Source: Desulfobacteraceae bacterium
GTDB taxonomy: Bacteria; Desulfobacterota; Desulfobacteria; Desulfobacterales; Desulfosalsimonadaceae
Assembly (NCBI GenBank): GCA_014237465.1
Contig: JABZFM010000008.1
Location: forward strand, 1-64,000
Reading direction: 5' to 3'
DNA: 64,000 nucleotides
The position numbers were made by a program, and so were the translations under genes. The notes under the pieces are model-generated. The model worked only from the letters and a program-made list of their open reading frames with translations, made no database searches and was not told the DNA's origin. Shown here one piece after another: positions 34,941 through 43,752 of this stretch; the stretch's first letter is position 1; the number at the start of each line of letters is the position of its first letter.

Positions 34941-34964
34941 ATGCTCCTTTCCATAAAATATAGA

Positions 34965-35939
34965 TTACGCATTCCCGGTCCTTTTTTTTTCATAAAATTC
35001 CCATGCGGTCTGCAAACGCCGGGTCCGCGCTTTATCAGCGATATTCATGAGTGTTTTATCCCTGTCCCAGGCTTGCTTTGCTTCTCCGCCAACCTTTTCC
35101 CAGAAAGGTTCAAGAAGCTTAAACAACTCCTTTATCTGTTTTAACACATCACCAATGACAATATGAACCTCAGGCGCACTGGAACTGCTTAATGCAAGGT
35201 TTCTGACAGATACGATACGGCTCAGGATACTTTCTTTAATGTCCCGGTCCCAGTCATATTTGCATGCATTCCTGAATAAATATCCCAGGATACCGGCAGA
35301 TATATGCAGGTCTTCAATTGTTCGAAACGGCTTGATATAATCTATATAGCCGTCACCCGGAAGCAAATCCGTCTCAAAAATGGTAACATCAGTGAATATT
35401 AACTCACCGTGACTGATTTCCGGCACCAGCCGGATGTCTTTCATGGGCACTATCTTGATCCCCGGCGTTTTGCTGTCTATCTTTATCATCCGGATACTGT
35501 TTTTGCCATCGTCTCTGATCCCGTCTGATGCTGCCACCAGAAACAGGTCCGCTTCTTTTGCACAGGTGATATATTTTTTTTTACCATTTAGGGTAAAGGT
35601 CTTCCCCTGATCAGCATCATTGAGCAAAGGCACAAGCTGTGATTTGATTACACGGGGGTGTCCGCCTCCTTCCTCTGTAATACAAAAGCAGGTAATTGCA
35701 TTTTTAGGGAGAACCGGAACAAGGCTTTGCAGGGCGGAACAATAGCCTGCCGCAAAAGCAAAAGCAATGCAGTTCGAGACAAACCCGCCAACCACTGCCC
35801 TGTCCACCGGGTCTTCCCATGATTCTGATTCTGTGTAAAAAGCCTGTCGAAAGGAATCAAAATCCGGATAAGTCTTCGTTACCATTGATCTGCTCTCTGA
35901 CAATAACCAGTCAATAATGCCCAAATTCGTTTTATTCAT
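34965..35939 (-). CDS. Acyl-CoA dehydrogenase-like protein lacking the usual catalytic segment
   Basis: 324 aa from the ATG at 35937-35939 (AGGAAA about 10 nt ahead); an upstream ATG at 35963 is possible. The middle beta-domain is recognisable: CFCITEEGGGHPRVIKSQLV, then KTFTLNGKKKYITCAKEADL and FLVAAS. The C-terminal helical domain is short, and the F/Y-E-G-T motif that carries the catalytic Glu in ordinary acyl-CoA dehydrogenases is absent. It may act on an unusual acyl-CoA, use another base, or be a non-catalytic relative. It is transcribed from a promoter that faces the MarR gene at 36055. Confidence 0.8.
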   Translation of the reverse strand: MNKTNLGIIDWLLSESRSMVTKTYPDFDSFRQAFYTESESWEDPVDRAVVGGFVSNCIAFAFAAGYCSALQSLVPVLPKNAITCFCITEEGGGHPRVIKSQLVPLLNDADQGKTFTLNGKKKYITCAKEADLFLVAASDGIRDDGKNSIRMIKIDSKTPGIKIVPMKDIRLVPEISHGELIFTDVTIFETDLLPGDGYIDYIKPFRTIEDLHISAGILGYLFRNACKYDWDRDIKESILSRIVSVRNLALSSSSAPEVHIVIGDVLKQIKELFKLLEPFWEKVGGEAKQAWDRDKTLMNIADKARTRRLQTAWEFYEKKRTGNA

Positions 35940-36011
35940 GATTAAATTTTTTCCTGATAACATCCTTAAAGCCTGAACATTTTCTTTGTTTTGTTTGAAA
36001 TAAATGTGATT

Positions 36012-36048
36012 ATTTTATCTTGACAAAAGTTTGATGTCAAACTATATT
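36012..36048. promoter_or_regulatory. Face-to-face promoters overlapping one MarR operator
   Basis: Plus strand: TTGACA (36020-36025), 17-bp spacer, TATATT (36043-36048), reading into the MarR gene. Minus strand: TTGACA (36040-36035), 17-bp spacer, TAAAAT (36017-36012), reading into the acyl-CoA dehydrogenase-like gene. The inverted repeat AGTTTGATGTCAAACT (36028-36043) covers both. A dimer bound here would shut both promoters at once. Confidence 0.8.
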
Positions 36049-36054
36049 TGAGGC

Positions 36055-36477
36055 ATGGAAACAAAATTCATTGTAAATCACATCAGCAGGATCCGGGACA
36101 AAGCCAACGCGTTTCTTGTAAGGCAGCTTGAAGAACATCATATGAAAGGGATATCCCCCTCTCATGGAGATATCCTGTGGGCGCTCCTTTTCAGTGGTGA
36201 GCTATCCATGAAAGATCTGGCTGAGAATATCAACCGGGATAAATCAACGGTGACCGCCCTGGTGAACAAGCTGATTAAATTCGGGTATGTAAAAAAAAGG
36301 ACAGATATTAATGACAACCGGGTGAACCTTATCTCCCTTACGCCAAAAGGGCTGAAACTAAAAGATGACGTAATTGCCATTTCTGAAGCATTGCGGGAAA
36401 AAGCCTATCAGGGGCTGACCGAAAAAGACAAGGCGGTGTTAATGAAATTGCTGGATAAAATTTATCAAAACTTTTGA
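36055..36477 (+). CDS. MarR-family transcriptional regulator
   Basis: 140 aa. The helix-turn-helix LSMKDLAENINRDKSTVTAL and the wing NDNRVNLISLTPKGLK are clearly paralogous to the MarR at 2497-2925. The predicted -10 box is so close (36043-36048) that the transcript would begin at or near the ATG, suggesting a leaderless or very short 5' end. Its operator half-site (GTTTGA/TCAAAC) differs from that of the paralogue (GTTCGA/TCGAAC) by one base per half, matching divergence of the two regulators. It probably represses itself, the divergent hydratase/dehydrogenase pair, and a gene formerly downstream. Confidence 0.92.
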   Translation: METKFIVNHISRIRDKANAFLVRQLEEHHMKGISPSHGDILWALLFSGELSMKDLAENINRDKSTVTALVNKLIKFGYVKKRTDINDNRVNLISLTPKGLKLKDDVIAISEALREKAYQGLTEKDKAVLMKLLDKIYQNF

Positions 36478-36494
36478 TTTTTTTTCGGCAAAAG

Positions 36495-36508
36495 GTTTGA
36501 TGTCAAAC
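36495..36508. promoter_or_regulatory. Second copy of the MarR operator
   Basis: GTTTGATGTCAAAC is identical to the core of the operator at 36028-36043. It lies just after the MarR gene and 30 bp before the start of a truncated gene, which was probably another member of the regulon. Confidence 0.7.
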
Positions 36509-36537
36509 AAAAAATTTAAAAAGAAAGGGGTTTTAAA

Positions 36538-36606
36538 ATGGATGAAACAACCAGATTAATACAAAATCACTTAGGGTATACTGACGAGGAAATGCAACAA
36601 TTTTGA
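36538..36606 (+). pseudogene. Truncated N-terminus of a MarR-controlled gene
   Basis: An ATG with AAAGGGG upstream opens a 22-codon frame (start MDETTRLIQNHLGYT, then DEEMQQF) that stops abruptly. The strong start signals and operator show that a real gene began here; its remainder is missing and is followed by an unrelated ankyrin fragment in the opposite orientation. I do not recognise the parent family. Confidence 0.5.
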
Positions 36607-36637
36607 GATACCCGTTCCGGGCGGAAAGCAGCAGGGG

Positions 36638-36755
36638 GGGTCATATTCAGATAGCCCCGGCATTCAATATCCGCCCCAGGCTTCGAAAGGTATGTTCTGA
36701 TGGTTTCAAGGCTGCCGTTTTGAGCTGCCTCAATAAACTGTTCCTGACGGATCAT
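36638..36755 (-). pseudogene. Ankyrin-repeat protein fragment
   Basis: On the minus strand, from 36755, the frame reads FIEAAQNGSLETIRTYLSKP then GADIECRGYLNMTP, which is the start of an ankyrin repeat protein (A-x-x-G-x-x-x-x-V/I ... G-A-D-I). Similarity ends after about 39 residues, near the break point of the truncated gene at 36606. Both are remnants joined by a deletion or insertion. Confidence 0.55.
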
Positions 36756-36810
36756 TTTAAAAGGGCCGGGTTAAACCTTGATGGTTGTCCATTTTGAGGA
36801 GGCAGCAAGC

Positions 36811-37662
36811 TTAAGCAAAATTATAATAATGCCATTGCTTTGCAAGGCCGTAAAATCCGTAGTCTTTAACTGTTTGCGGGTAGTCTTCCCAGGTATCCCC
36901 GTAATGGGTGAGAATGAGTTTCTTTTTTATCTCAGTCGGCAGGGTATTTAATTCCTCGATACCGGCATGCACTCCGCCGGTAAAAAACTGGCAGTCATGA
37001 AAAATGATTTCCAGGTCAAAGTGCGAGCAGTAATTTTCAAATAAATCCGGGTCAAATCTGGTGTCACTGGTAAACATGACCCGGTTGTTGATGACGATAC
37101 CGCAGCTCCAGAAAGAACTTTCCCAGTCAGCCGCACTATCCGGTGTGTGCATGGTGCGAAATGTTTTGAGGTTGATATCGCCGATGTTTATTTCGTGAGT
37201 TTCCCGGGGGTACGCCGGCAGCCATTTAGGCCGAATGGTGCGCCACATATCTCTGAAGGTGATGTCCGATCCGTCTTTTTCGTCGTTGTAAGCCGCACCG
37301 CCCCTCAAGGAAAGGTCCCATAAAAGTTGCTGAAATTTTTTATCAATAAAAATGGTCGGTTTTTTTTTGGTGACAAACCGGCCCGTTAACATGACTTCTT
37401 CCAAACCGCCAATATGGTCTGCGTGAGAGTGTGTGATTAAAAAATTTTTTATATCGGTTACGTTTAAACCAAGTTCATACAGTGCCTGCGGGGTTTTTGA
37501 CCCACAATCGATCATGATATGGTCGTTCCCCTTGATGATAATCAGGTTTGTCTGATAATGTCTTTTAGTAAATGCACTGCCGACCCCCACAAAAAAAAGA
37601 GATAACTCGCCATCATTGATAAGCGATAACTTCGCGCCGCGTTTGAGCTTTTTAATATTCAT
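36811..37662 (-). CDS. Metallo-beta-lactamase-fold hydrolase
   Basis: 283 aa. The metal-binding motif LITHSHADHIGGLEE (H-x-H-x-D-H) is followed by further ligands around MHTPDSAADW, FTSDTRFDP (Asp) and LILTHYGDTW (His). The N-terminal FFVGVGSAFTKRHYQTNL is like that of RNase Z/phosphodiesterase relatives with two zinc ions. Substrate unknown; cyclic nucleotide or other phosphodiester is possible. It is alone on its strand, close to the ankyrin remnant. Confidence 0.85.
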   Translation of the reverse strand: MNIKKLKRGAKLSLINDGELSLFFVGVGSAFTKRHYQTNLIIIKGNDHIMIDCGSKTPQALYELGLNVTDIKNFLITHSHADHIGGLEEVMLTGRFVTKKKPTIFIDKKFQQLLWDLSLRGGAAYNDEKDGSDITFRDMWRTIRPKWLPAYPRETHEINIGDINLKTFRTMHTPDSAADWESSFWSCGIVINNRVMFTSDTRFDPDLFENYCSHFDLEIIFHDCQFFTGGVHAGIEELNTLPTEIKKKLILTHYGDTWEDYPQTVKDYGFYGLAKQWHYYNFA

Positions 37663-38004
37663 TCAAAAATTATCCATCAATTGACCGATTGAAAACGCTG
37701 CATCTTTTAGTGATTTTTCAGGTATTAATCATAATCATCCATAAATGCCTGAAACGGGATTTCGGTGTCACAGCGTAGCATCATGTCGCCTAAATTGTCA
37801 AAATACTATCATAATTTTTTATAAAACGGGAATATTTATTGTTGTTTTACGGATATTTTGGTGAATTAAGGCAATTTTATCGAAAAGATCCCTTAACATA
37901 ATGAAGGATATTATGGGTCATTTCGGATCCGCTGCCGACGGCAGTCGGGTAAAAGAGATTCTGCAGAAGATGTAACTGAAAAAATGCGCGAAGTCGCACC
38001 CATC
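37663..38004. other. Intergenic region with a tiny coding remnant
   Basis: Apart from a 24-codon plus-strand frame at 37901-37975 (see separate entry) nothing gene-like is seen. The rest is AT-rich. Confidence 0.4.
37901..37975 (+). pseudogene. Possible GatB/YqeY C-terminal fragment
   Basis: The frame MKDIMGHFGSAADG then SRVKEILQKM resembles the end of YqeY-type proteins (K-x-x-G...ADG-x-x-V-x-x-I). It has no ribosome-binding site and no upstream portion, so it is at best a leftover of a deleted gene. Confidence 0.25.
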
Positions 38005-38652
38005 TCAGATTGTGATAATTCTGCCGGCACCGCCTTTAATGTATTTGTCCGGGTAAATGGATTTAATTTCATCGATGTACTGTGTACAATGCGTGGGGCA
38101 GATCAGATCAATATTTTTTAAGAGGTCAAAATTTTTAAACCCGTGCAACCCGCCGATCAGAGCTGAAATATGGCCCAGCTGCCTCCCGGCCGTGAAGATT
38201 TCATCAATCCCCGGGTGGGAGCATCCGGCAATGACGGTCACCCGGTCTTCCTGTTTTATCAGCAAAGATTGTTCGATACCGCTTAAAGTGCCGGTGGACC
38301 AGATGTTTTCACAGATTTGTTGCCTTGTGCCGCACGTTATCAAATTGATATTCCGGCTGGATGTCATGAATTCGGCCGGCGCAAAAACCGGCACATTGTT
38401 TGTGGAAAGAAAGCTTGAGAGTCCCCCGGTGTGATCCCAGTGGTTATGGGAAATAAAAATTACATCTACCATCAATGGATCAATATCCATTTTTTTCATG
38501 TTTGCAAAAAGTATATTTTCTTTGGCCCCGGTATCAAAGAGTATGGTTTTTCCGAACCCCTCGATAAGACATGAAAATCCCCAGTCTGAAATTAAATTTT
38601 CATCCAACGCGGTATTGTCGTAGATAATTGAAATTTTGATGTTGTTTTTCAT
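38005..38652 (-). CDS. Metallo-beta-lactamase-fold protein, COG1237 type
   Basis: 215 aa. Motifs are IFISHNHWDHTGGLSSFL (H-x-H-x-D-H), AGCSHPGIDEIFTAG and LIGGLHGFKNFDLL, then CPTHCTQYIDEIKSIYPD. The NHWDHTGG/GCSHPGI/GGLHGF combination marks the COG1237 group, whose archaeal members take part in methanopterin biosynthesis; the bacterial role is uncertain. It is smaller than, and not a close duplicate of, the other metallo-hydrolase 340 bp away. Confidence 0.88.
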   Translation of the reverse strand: MKNNIKISIIYDNTALDENLISDWGFSCLIEGFGKTILFDTGAKENILFANMKKMDIDPLMVDVIFISHNHWDHTGGLSSFLSTNNVPVFAPAEFMTSSRNINLITCGTRQQICENIWSTGTLSGIEQSLLIKQEDRVTVIAGCSHPGIDEIFTAGRQLGHISALIGGLHGFKNFDLLKNIDLICPTHCTQYIDEIKSIYPDKYIKGGAGRIITI

Positions 38653-38811
38653 AACAAATACAATCTCTTTAGATCAGTTTGAAAAATTTTCATGTTCACC
38701 CGGGGTAGATATAAACTTCAGATAAAGAGCATATGCTCATTATTTTTTAATGTCAAAAAAATTTTTAGGCCGGATCAAATCATATGAATGATTCCTAATG
38801 AGAATTTACGG

Positions 38812-39666
38812 TTAAATCAGCTTGTAATACTTCATGAATGACTTTTCGTACATTAATGACGGGGCCCATCTTTTATATAGCGTGGAAAGCCGCTGTTCCA
38901 GTTTTCCAATGGTATACCTTACTTTGGGGTTGGGATTATTGATTATTTTTTCCACGAGCACCGCCAGCTTAACCGGCGGCAGGCCGCTTTGCTCTTCATT
39001 TTCCATCAGCGCCACGGTGGAATTAAACCGTTTGTAATAGACTGAATCTTTTACCGCCCCTTTTGCCCGGACGCGATTTTTTGTTACATCGGTTTTAAAA
39101 TCACCCGGTTCAATGAGCACGACATGAATACCAAATGGTTTGACCTCTATCCGGAGAGCTTCCGAGATCCCTTCTAAAGCAAATTTTGACGCGCTGTACG
39201 CGCCCTGGTACGGCAACCCCATAACCCCGCCGATGGAACTGATGTTGATGATGTACCCTGCGTTCCGGGATCTCATTTGCGGCAGAACCGCCTTGCATAC
39301 GCGCAGCACACCCAAAAAATTTGTTTCAAACAGGCCTTTAATCTCATCGATCGTAAAATCTTCAACCGCCCCGGACAGGCTGTATCCGGCATTGTTCATC
39401 ACAATGTCAATGGCGCCATCACGGTCTAAAATATGATTGATTCCTGCTTCTACAGATTGCTGGTCCCGCACATCCATTGGAATCATATGAAAAGCGGAAG
39501 TGCCGGAATTATCTTTATCCGGCGGTTGCCCAAATTCTGCCCGTCGACTGGTACCGTATACGCAATATCCTTTTTGATTCAAATAGCGGGCACAGGCCTC
39601 GCCGAAACCGGATGACGCGCCGGTAATCAGGACCACCCGTTTCTGTATATCTTTGATATGATGCAT
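38812..39666 (-). CDS. Short-chain dehydrogenase/reductase
   Basis: 284 aa from the ATG at 39664-39666, which has AGGAGG 7 nt ahead; the longer frame upstream lacks a site. The cofactor loop is VLITGASSGFGEACARYL (G-x3-G-x-G), followed by NNAGYSLSGAVED, the catalytic Ser in INISSIGGV, and the YQGAYSASKFAL motif (Y-x3-K). The Arg in YGTSRRAE suggests NADP(H). It probably reduces or oxidises a hydroxyl/ketone substrate, for instance a lipid-related one. Single gene. Confidence 0.92.
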   Translation of the reverse strand: MHHIKDIQKRVVLITGASSGFGEACARYLNQKGYCVYGTSRRAEFGQPPDKDNSGTSAFHMIPMDVRDQQSVEAGINHILDRDGAIDIVMNNAGYSLSGAVEDFTIDEIKGLFETNFLGVLRVCKAVLPQMRSRNAGYIINISSIGGVMGLPYQGAYSASKFALEGISEALRIEVKPFGIHVVLIEPGDFKTDVTKNRVRAKGAVKDSVYYKRFNSTVALMENEEQSGLPPVKLAVLVEKIINNPNPKVRYTIGKLEQRLSTLYKRWAPSLMYEKSFMKYYKLI

Positions 39667-40041
39667 AATATGCCTCCTTATAGTGGTCAGGAAATTGGCA
39701 CTGTGATGAATTCGATAAATCTTATATGAAGGACAACGAATAAGTCTATCCGGCAATTTAACACAACTGATAAGGATTTTCCAATATTACATGATATACG
39801 TACCTGGTATTGATGATCATGTAAAAATTCTTTGGGCCGAATGTTGTATTTAAGGAATTGACTGAAAATATAAAAAGCTGATGGTCAGATGGAAATATGC
39901 CTGAAATGGGGAAAAAATTTATGTTGAATACTCACAGGGGAAGATATAACCAGTGTATTTAAGGAGTAATGGACTGATCCGGAAGGGATTTCACCATCAA
40001 GACAAACACGCAACCGATTTTCATGAAAAAGACGACATCGC
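39667..40041. other. Divergent intergenic region
   Basis: Separates the SDR (minus) from the patatin gene (plus) and must hold both promoters. It is AT-rich, and I saw no convincing operator, hairpin or small gene. Confidence 0.35.
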
Positions 40042-41754
40042 ATGGAAACCCGTAATGAGTTTAAATTAGGCCTTGCGCTGTCCGGGGGCGGCTTCCGGTC
40101 CGCCCTGTTCCACGTGGGGATGCTGGCCCGATTGGCCGAACTGGACCTGCTCCGCAAGGTCGATGTGATTTCCTCGGTATCCGGCGGTTCGATTATTGCC
40201 GCTTATTATTATCTCAAGGTCAAGGCGTTGCTTGAAAAAGCGCCGGCAGAAGGACAGAAGCCACCGGGCCGGGAAGCCTATATTCGGATAGTGGCGGAAA
40301 TCGAAACCGATTTTTTGGCAGCTGTTCAGAACAACATGATGTTGCGCACCTTCCTGGATCCGGTCAAAAATGCCCGGATGCTGGCCACTGAATTTTCAAA
40401 TACCGAGCGTCTGGCCGAGCTTTTAACTGAGTATTTTTACCAGCCGATCCCGCAACAGAAGGGAACAGGGGCAAAACAGAACCGTATCCCTTTGAAAAAC
40501 ATCCCCATCCGGCCCCTTGCTGCCAATCTTTGCCCTGAAACCAGAGTCCCTTTTCTGATCATCAATGCCACGTCGCTTAATACCGGCAATCTGTGGCAGT
40601 TTACAAGCGTTTCAGTCGGCGAGCAGCAAACCGAGCATGCAAGACGCGATCGTGATGACCCCATTGGATTTTTAAAAAAGTTCCGGATCGACGATGACCG
40701 TCTGACTATTGAACAGCGGAAAATCCTGTATAATATCACTCTGGGTCAGGCTGTGGCGGCATCCTGCTGTGTTCCCGGTATTTTCGAACCCCTGCAGATC
40801 AGGAACCTTTATAAAGCGGGAGGGAAGCCCCTGACCGTGAGGCTGGTGGACGGCGGGCTGGTGGATAACCAGGGTCTGGCGTCATTGTTTGTTGAAAACT
40901 GTACCCATATCATCTGCAGTGACGCATCGGATATTCTAAAACCAGAAAATCACCCGTCCGCGCAATTTCTCAATGTGGCCCTGCGGGCAAACGATATTCT
41001 CATGGACCGGATTCGCAGCAAAAGTTTAAATGAACTCTTTAAATTTGATTCTAAGCGCCACGCCCTGTTTGGCCAGGGGGATCATGCGACCCGGAATCAT
41101 ATTTTCCCGGCAGACTCTGAAAAAATTGTCCGCGCATTGACCCGGATTCGAACCGACCTGGATTCCTTTTCGGACCGGGAGGCCGACACCCTCATGTACT
41201 ACGGGTACCAGTTAAGTCGCAGGGTAATGGAAAACAACGGGTTTGAACTGGCCCGGGATTCGATGCCGGCCACCCGGAACTGGCGGTTTCTGGCGATCCG
41301 GGACCGGTTTTTAAACAATGATGAGCGCAGAAAGGACCTGCTGCATCACCTGGAGGTGGGTTCCCGCCAGATGTTTAAAGTGTTCCTGCTCAAAAAGGCC
41401 ATGCCGTACGTGATCCTGCTGCCGATTCCCGTGATCATCACCTTGCTGACGCTGTATCTGATTATTAAAATCTCGCCCATGGTTTTCTGGGGTCTTTTGC
41501 TCTGTTTCGCCCTGGTGCTCACATATACGCAAAACCAGAGGATTCTAAAACTCATGGACAATGTGGCGGTTTTAAGAAAAATAAAACACCGGATATTAAA
41601 GACTCTGATTTCCCTTCGGCTGCCCGAACCCTTTTCGTATATCATGGCACTGGCGTCGTGGATTCAGCTGACAATATTTGACCGCCTGTTTCTCCGGTAC
41701 GGCCGGGTCCGGAAGACGTCCAGTGAGTCGGGTTCGCGGCGACCGCAGCGCTGA
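40042..41754 (+). CDS. Patatin-like phospholipase with C-terminal membrane segments
   Basis: 570 aa. The patatin core has GLALSGGGFRSALFHVGMLA (glycine-rich oxyanion loop), DVISSVSGGSIIAAYYY (nucleophile Ser in S-x-S-G-G-S) and VDGGLVDNQG (catalytic Asp of the Ser-Asp dyad). The segment between nucleophile and Asp is long (about 220 residues). After the core, two hydrophobic stretches (PYVILLPIPVIITLLTLYLI and VFWGLLLCFALVLTY) suggest a membrane hairpin that brings the lipase to its substrate. Patatins release fatty acids from phospholipids; whether this one is housekeeping or an effector is not shown. Confidence 0.9.
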   Translation: METRNEFKLGLALSGGGFRSALFHVGMLARLAELDLLRKVDVISSVSGGSIIAAYYYLKVKALLEKAPAEGQKPPGREAYIRIVAEIETDFLAAVQNNMMLRTFLDPVKNARMLATEFSNTERLAELLTEYFYQPIPQQKGTGAKQNRIPLKNIPIRPLAANLCPETRVPFLIINATSLNTGNLWQFTSVSVGEQQTEHARRDRDDPIGFLKKFRIDDDRLTIEQRKILYNITLGQAVAASCCVPGIFEPLQIRNLYKAGGKPLTVRLVDGGLVDNQGLASLFVENCTHIICSDASDILKPENHPSAQFLNVALRANDILMDRIRSKSLNELFKFDSKRHALFGQGDHATRNHIFPADSEKIVRALTRIRTDLDSFSDREADTLMYYGYQLSRRVMENNGFELARDSMPATRNWRFLAIRDRFLNNDERRKDLLHHLEVGSRQMFKVFLLKKAMPYVILLPIPVIITLLTLYLIIKISPMVFWGLLLCFALVLTYTQNQRILKLMDNVAVLRKIKHRILKTLISLRLPEPFSYIMALASWIQLTIFDRLFLRYGRVRKTSSESGSRRPQR

Positions 41755-41866
41755 ATCGTCAGGTTTTTTTTAAACCAAAAAAATAGAATAACAAATAATA
41801 CGGAAGAATTAATCAGCGTTGCAAGAATCCAAACTGGCTTAAAATAATAATATATAAGGAGTTTTC

Positions 41867-42355
41867 ATGAATAGTTGTCCCTGCGGATCCGGCATTGCCT
41901 ATGCAGAGTGTTGTGAACCAGTAATCAAAGGCGAAATCTCAGCGGAAACGGCTGAACAGCTTATGCGTGCAAGATACTGTGCTTATGCAAAAGTGGAGAC
42001 GGATTTTTTGCTTAAATCCCTTCATCCGGACCACCGCAACGGACATGACGACAACCAGACCCGGGAGTGGGCCGCCAATTCCACCTGGGAAGGATTGGAA
42101 ATTGTTAAGACTGAAAACGGCGGGAAAGATGATTCGAGCGGCACGGTTGAATTTATAGCGTATTACACCGTCAAAGAAGAAAAAAACAAACACCATGAAC
42201 TCGCTTCGTTTATCAAACATGATGATGTCTGGTATTTTACGGATGGTGCCGCTGTTCCCCCGAAGCAGTTCGTAAGAGCCAGCCCTAAAGTAGGCCGTAA
42301 CGATCCCTGTCCCTGTAACAGCGGGAAAAAATATAAGAAATGCTGTGGCAGATAG
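41867..42355 (+). CDS. ychJ: YchJ-family protein with two SEC-C motifs
   Basis: 162 aa. The N-terminal [17 protein letters not shown] and the C-terminal [18 protein letters not shown] are two SEC-C zinc-binding motifs (C-x-C-x8-C-C), and the middle is the YchJ domain ([20 protein letters not shown]). The family is widespread; its molecular role is unclear. A GGAG site precedes the ATG. Monocistronic. Confidence 0.93.
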   Translation: MNSCPCGSGIAYAECCEPVIKGEISAETAEQLMRARYCAYAKVETDFLLKSLHPDHRNGHDDNQTREWAANSTWEGLEIVKTENGGKDDSSGTVEFIAYYTVKEEKNKHHELASFIKHDDVWYFTDGAAVPPKQFVRASPKVGRNDPCPCNSGKKYKKCCGR

Positions 42356-42521
42356 AATCGTGCAGTCGCAGTAAAATGCATTGCCGGGGATAGTGAGCTG
42401 TTTATGCGCGTGGAATTAATATTTGGACCTTTGGTTGGTCGTATCGGGTGCGAAACAGAAAAGATAAAAACATTAGACGGGTTGCTTTTTTGAATTTCGA
42501 ATGTCGAACAAGGAATAATGA

Positions 42522-42902
42522 ATGTCGAAGGAATGCAGAGAATTTGACCTTGAAGAACGGCTCATCGACTTTGCTGTACGTGTTATTCGAACGGCTGAGT
42601 CGCTGCCGAAAACAAAAATTGGAAATCATATTTCCGGGCAGCTTATCCGTAGCGGAACATCACCAGCTTCAAATTACGGCGAAGCCCAAAGTGCGGAATC
42701 AAGAGCTGATTTTATTCATAAAATGGGAGTAGCGCTGAAGGAATTACGGGAGACCAGAATATGGTTACTTATAATTATGAAAGCAAAGCTGATAAAACCA
42801 GTGTCAAAACTTGATGCGTTGTCAGATGAAAACAATCAATTGATCTCGATTTTTGTCACAAGTATAGGTACTGCTAAACAAAATAGGAAGAAGACTTCGT
42901 AA
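42522..42902 (+). CDS. Four-helix bundle protein (23S rRNA intervening-sequence type)
   Basis: 126 aa. FDLEERLIDFAVRVIRTAES, then QLIRSGTSPASNYGEAQSAE, then DFIHKMGVALKELRETRIWL is the classic sequence of these small helical proteins, first found inside 23S rRNA genes and now seen scattered in many genomes. The upstream DNA has repeats around TTTCGAATGTCGAAC, part of a dispersed family in this window. Function unknown; often mobile. Confidence 0.9.
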   Translation: MSKECREFDLEERLIDFAVRVIRTAESLPKTKIGNHISGQLIRSGTSPASNYGEAQSAESRADFIHKMGVALKELRETRIWLLIIMKAKLIKPVSKLDALSDENNQLISIFVTSIGTAKQNRKKTS

Positions 42903-42978
42903 TTCGACATTAAATTAGTATATTAAATGGCATTATCTCAATCATGCAACTTTTTTGTATTGCACGGTCGTATCCCAT

Positions 42979-43728
42979 CTATCCGGATGATTTCTGTTTT
43001 CGGAGTTCAGACAGCATGGAAAATACCCACGGCCTGAACGCAATGAACAGTCCGGCGCTGTAGCGGCCTTTTAAGGGAAGGGCGGTGTCCATTTCCGCCA
43101 GTTCATTATATTGTTTAAACAGGCGGTCTATCTGTTTGAGGATGATTTTCATGGACGCCTCGGACAGGACCCCCGGGGAGAACAGGAGACGGTCTTTGGG
43201 CAGCTCGAACCCGTGATCCATAAAGTCTTTCAGTATTCTGTGATAATAAAGCCGCCACAACGGCCCGTCTTTTTGCCAGAAAACATTTTTCGACACCAGC
43301 AGCCGAACCCGGTTTTTCGGGTGCAGCTCAATCAGCGCCAGTTGGTCAAGCCGGAGCAACAGCCGGTCGCATTCGTCTGCTGAAATTTCATATTCCGACA
43401 CGATGGTTTCAACGGACCACCCGTTGATCAGGAAATAAAATACCGACATCAGTTTCGGGTCTTCGGCCAGTGCCTGTTCCTGGACAATGCTCAGGCTGTT
43501 TTCCCCCTCCCGGTGTTTCTGCCGGGCCATCACTGTCAGGTCGAATAAATCCAGGTCAAGTATCCGGCATATTTCTTCCAGTCGTTTCAGGGAAAACGTT
43601 TTTTTAGAAAACAGGCGTTTGATGCTTGTTTCACTGAGACCCATTTCGTCTGCCAGTTGACGGTATGTGATGTCTTTGGCCTTTAAGTATTTTTTGAGAG
43701 TATCGAGAATTTCAGATGTCCGGCTCAT
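42979..43728 (-). CDS. XRE-family transcriptional regulator with a C-terminal ligand domain
   Basis: 249 aa. The helix-turn-helix is ITYRQLADEMGLSETSIKRL then FSKKTFSLKRLEEICRILDL. The rest (about 80-249) is a helical domain without a named family and contains a winged-helix-like stretch EYEISADECDRLLLRLDQLA. It diverges from the crotonase gene at 43901 across a 170-bp gap with two copies of ATGGTGTCATT and a long imperfect palindrome, so it probably controls that gene and itself. Confidence 0.88.
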   Translation of the reverse strand: MSRTSEILDTLKKYLKAKDITYRQLADEMGLSETSIKRLFSKKTFSLKRLEEICRILDLDLFDLTVMARQKHREGENSLSIVQEQALAEDPKLMSVFYFLINGWSVETIVSEYEISADECDRLLLRLDQLALIELHPKNRVRLLVSKNVFWQKDGPLWRLYYHRILKDFMDHGFELPKDRLLFSPGVLSEASMKIILKQIDRLFKQYNELAEMDTALPLKGRYSAGLFIAFRPWVFSMLSELRKQKSSG

Positions 43729-43752
43729 GGGTTCCTTTCGTAAATGATCCTT

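Noticed and set aside
42163-42381. Small minus-strand frames over ychJ
   Set aside because: ychJ is certain from its two SEC-C motifs; these frames have no start signals.
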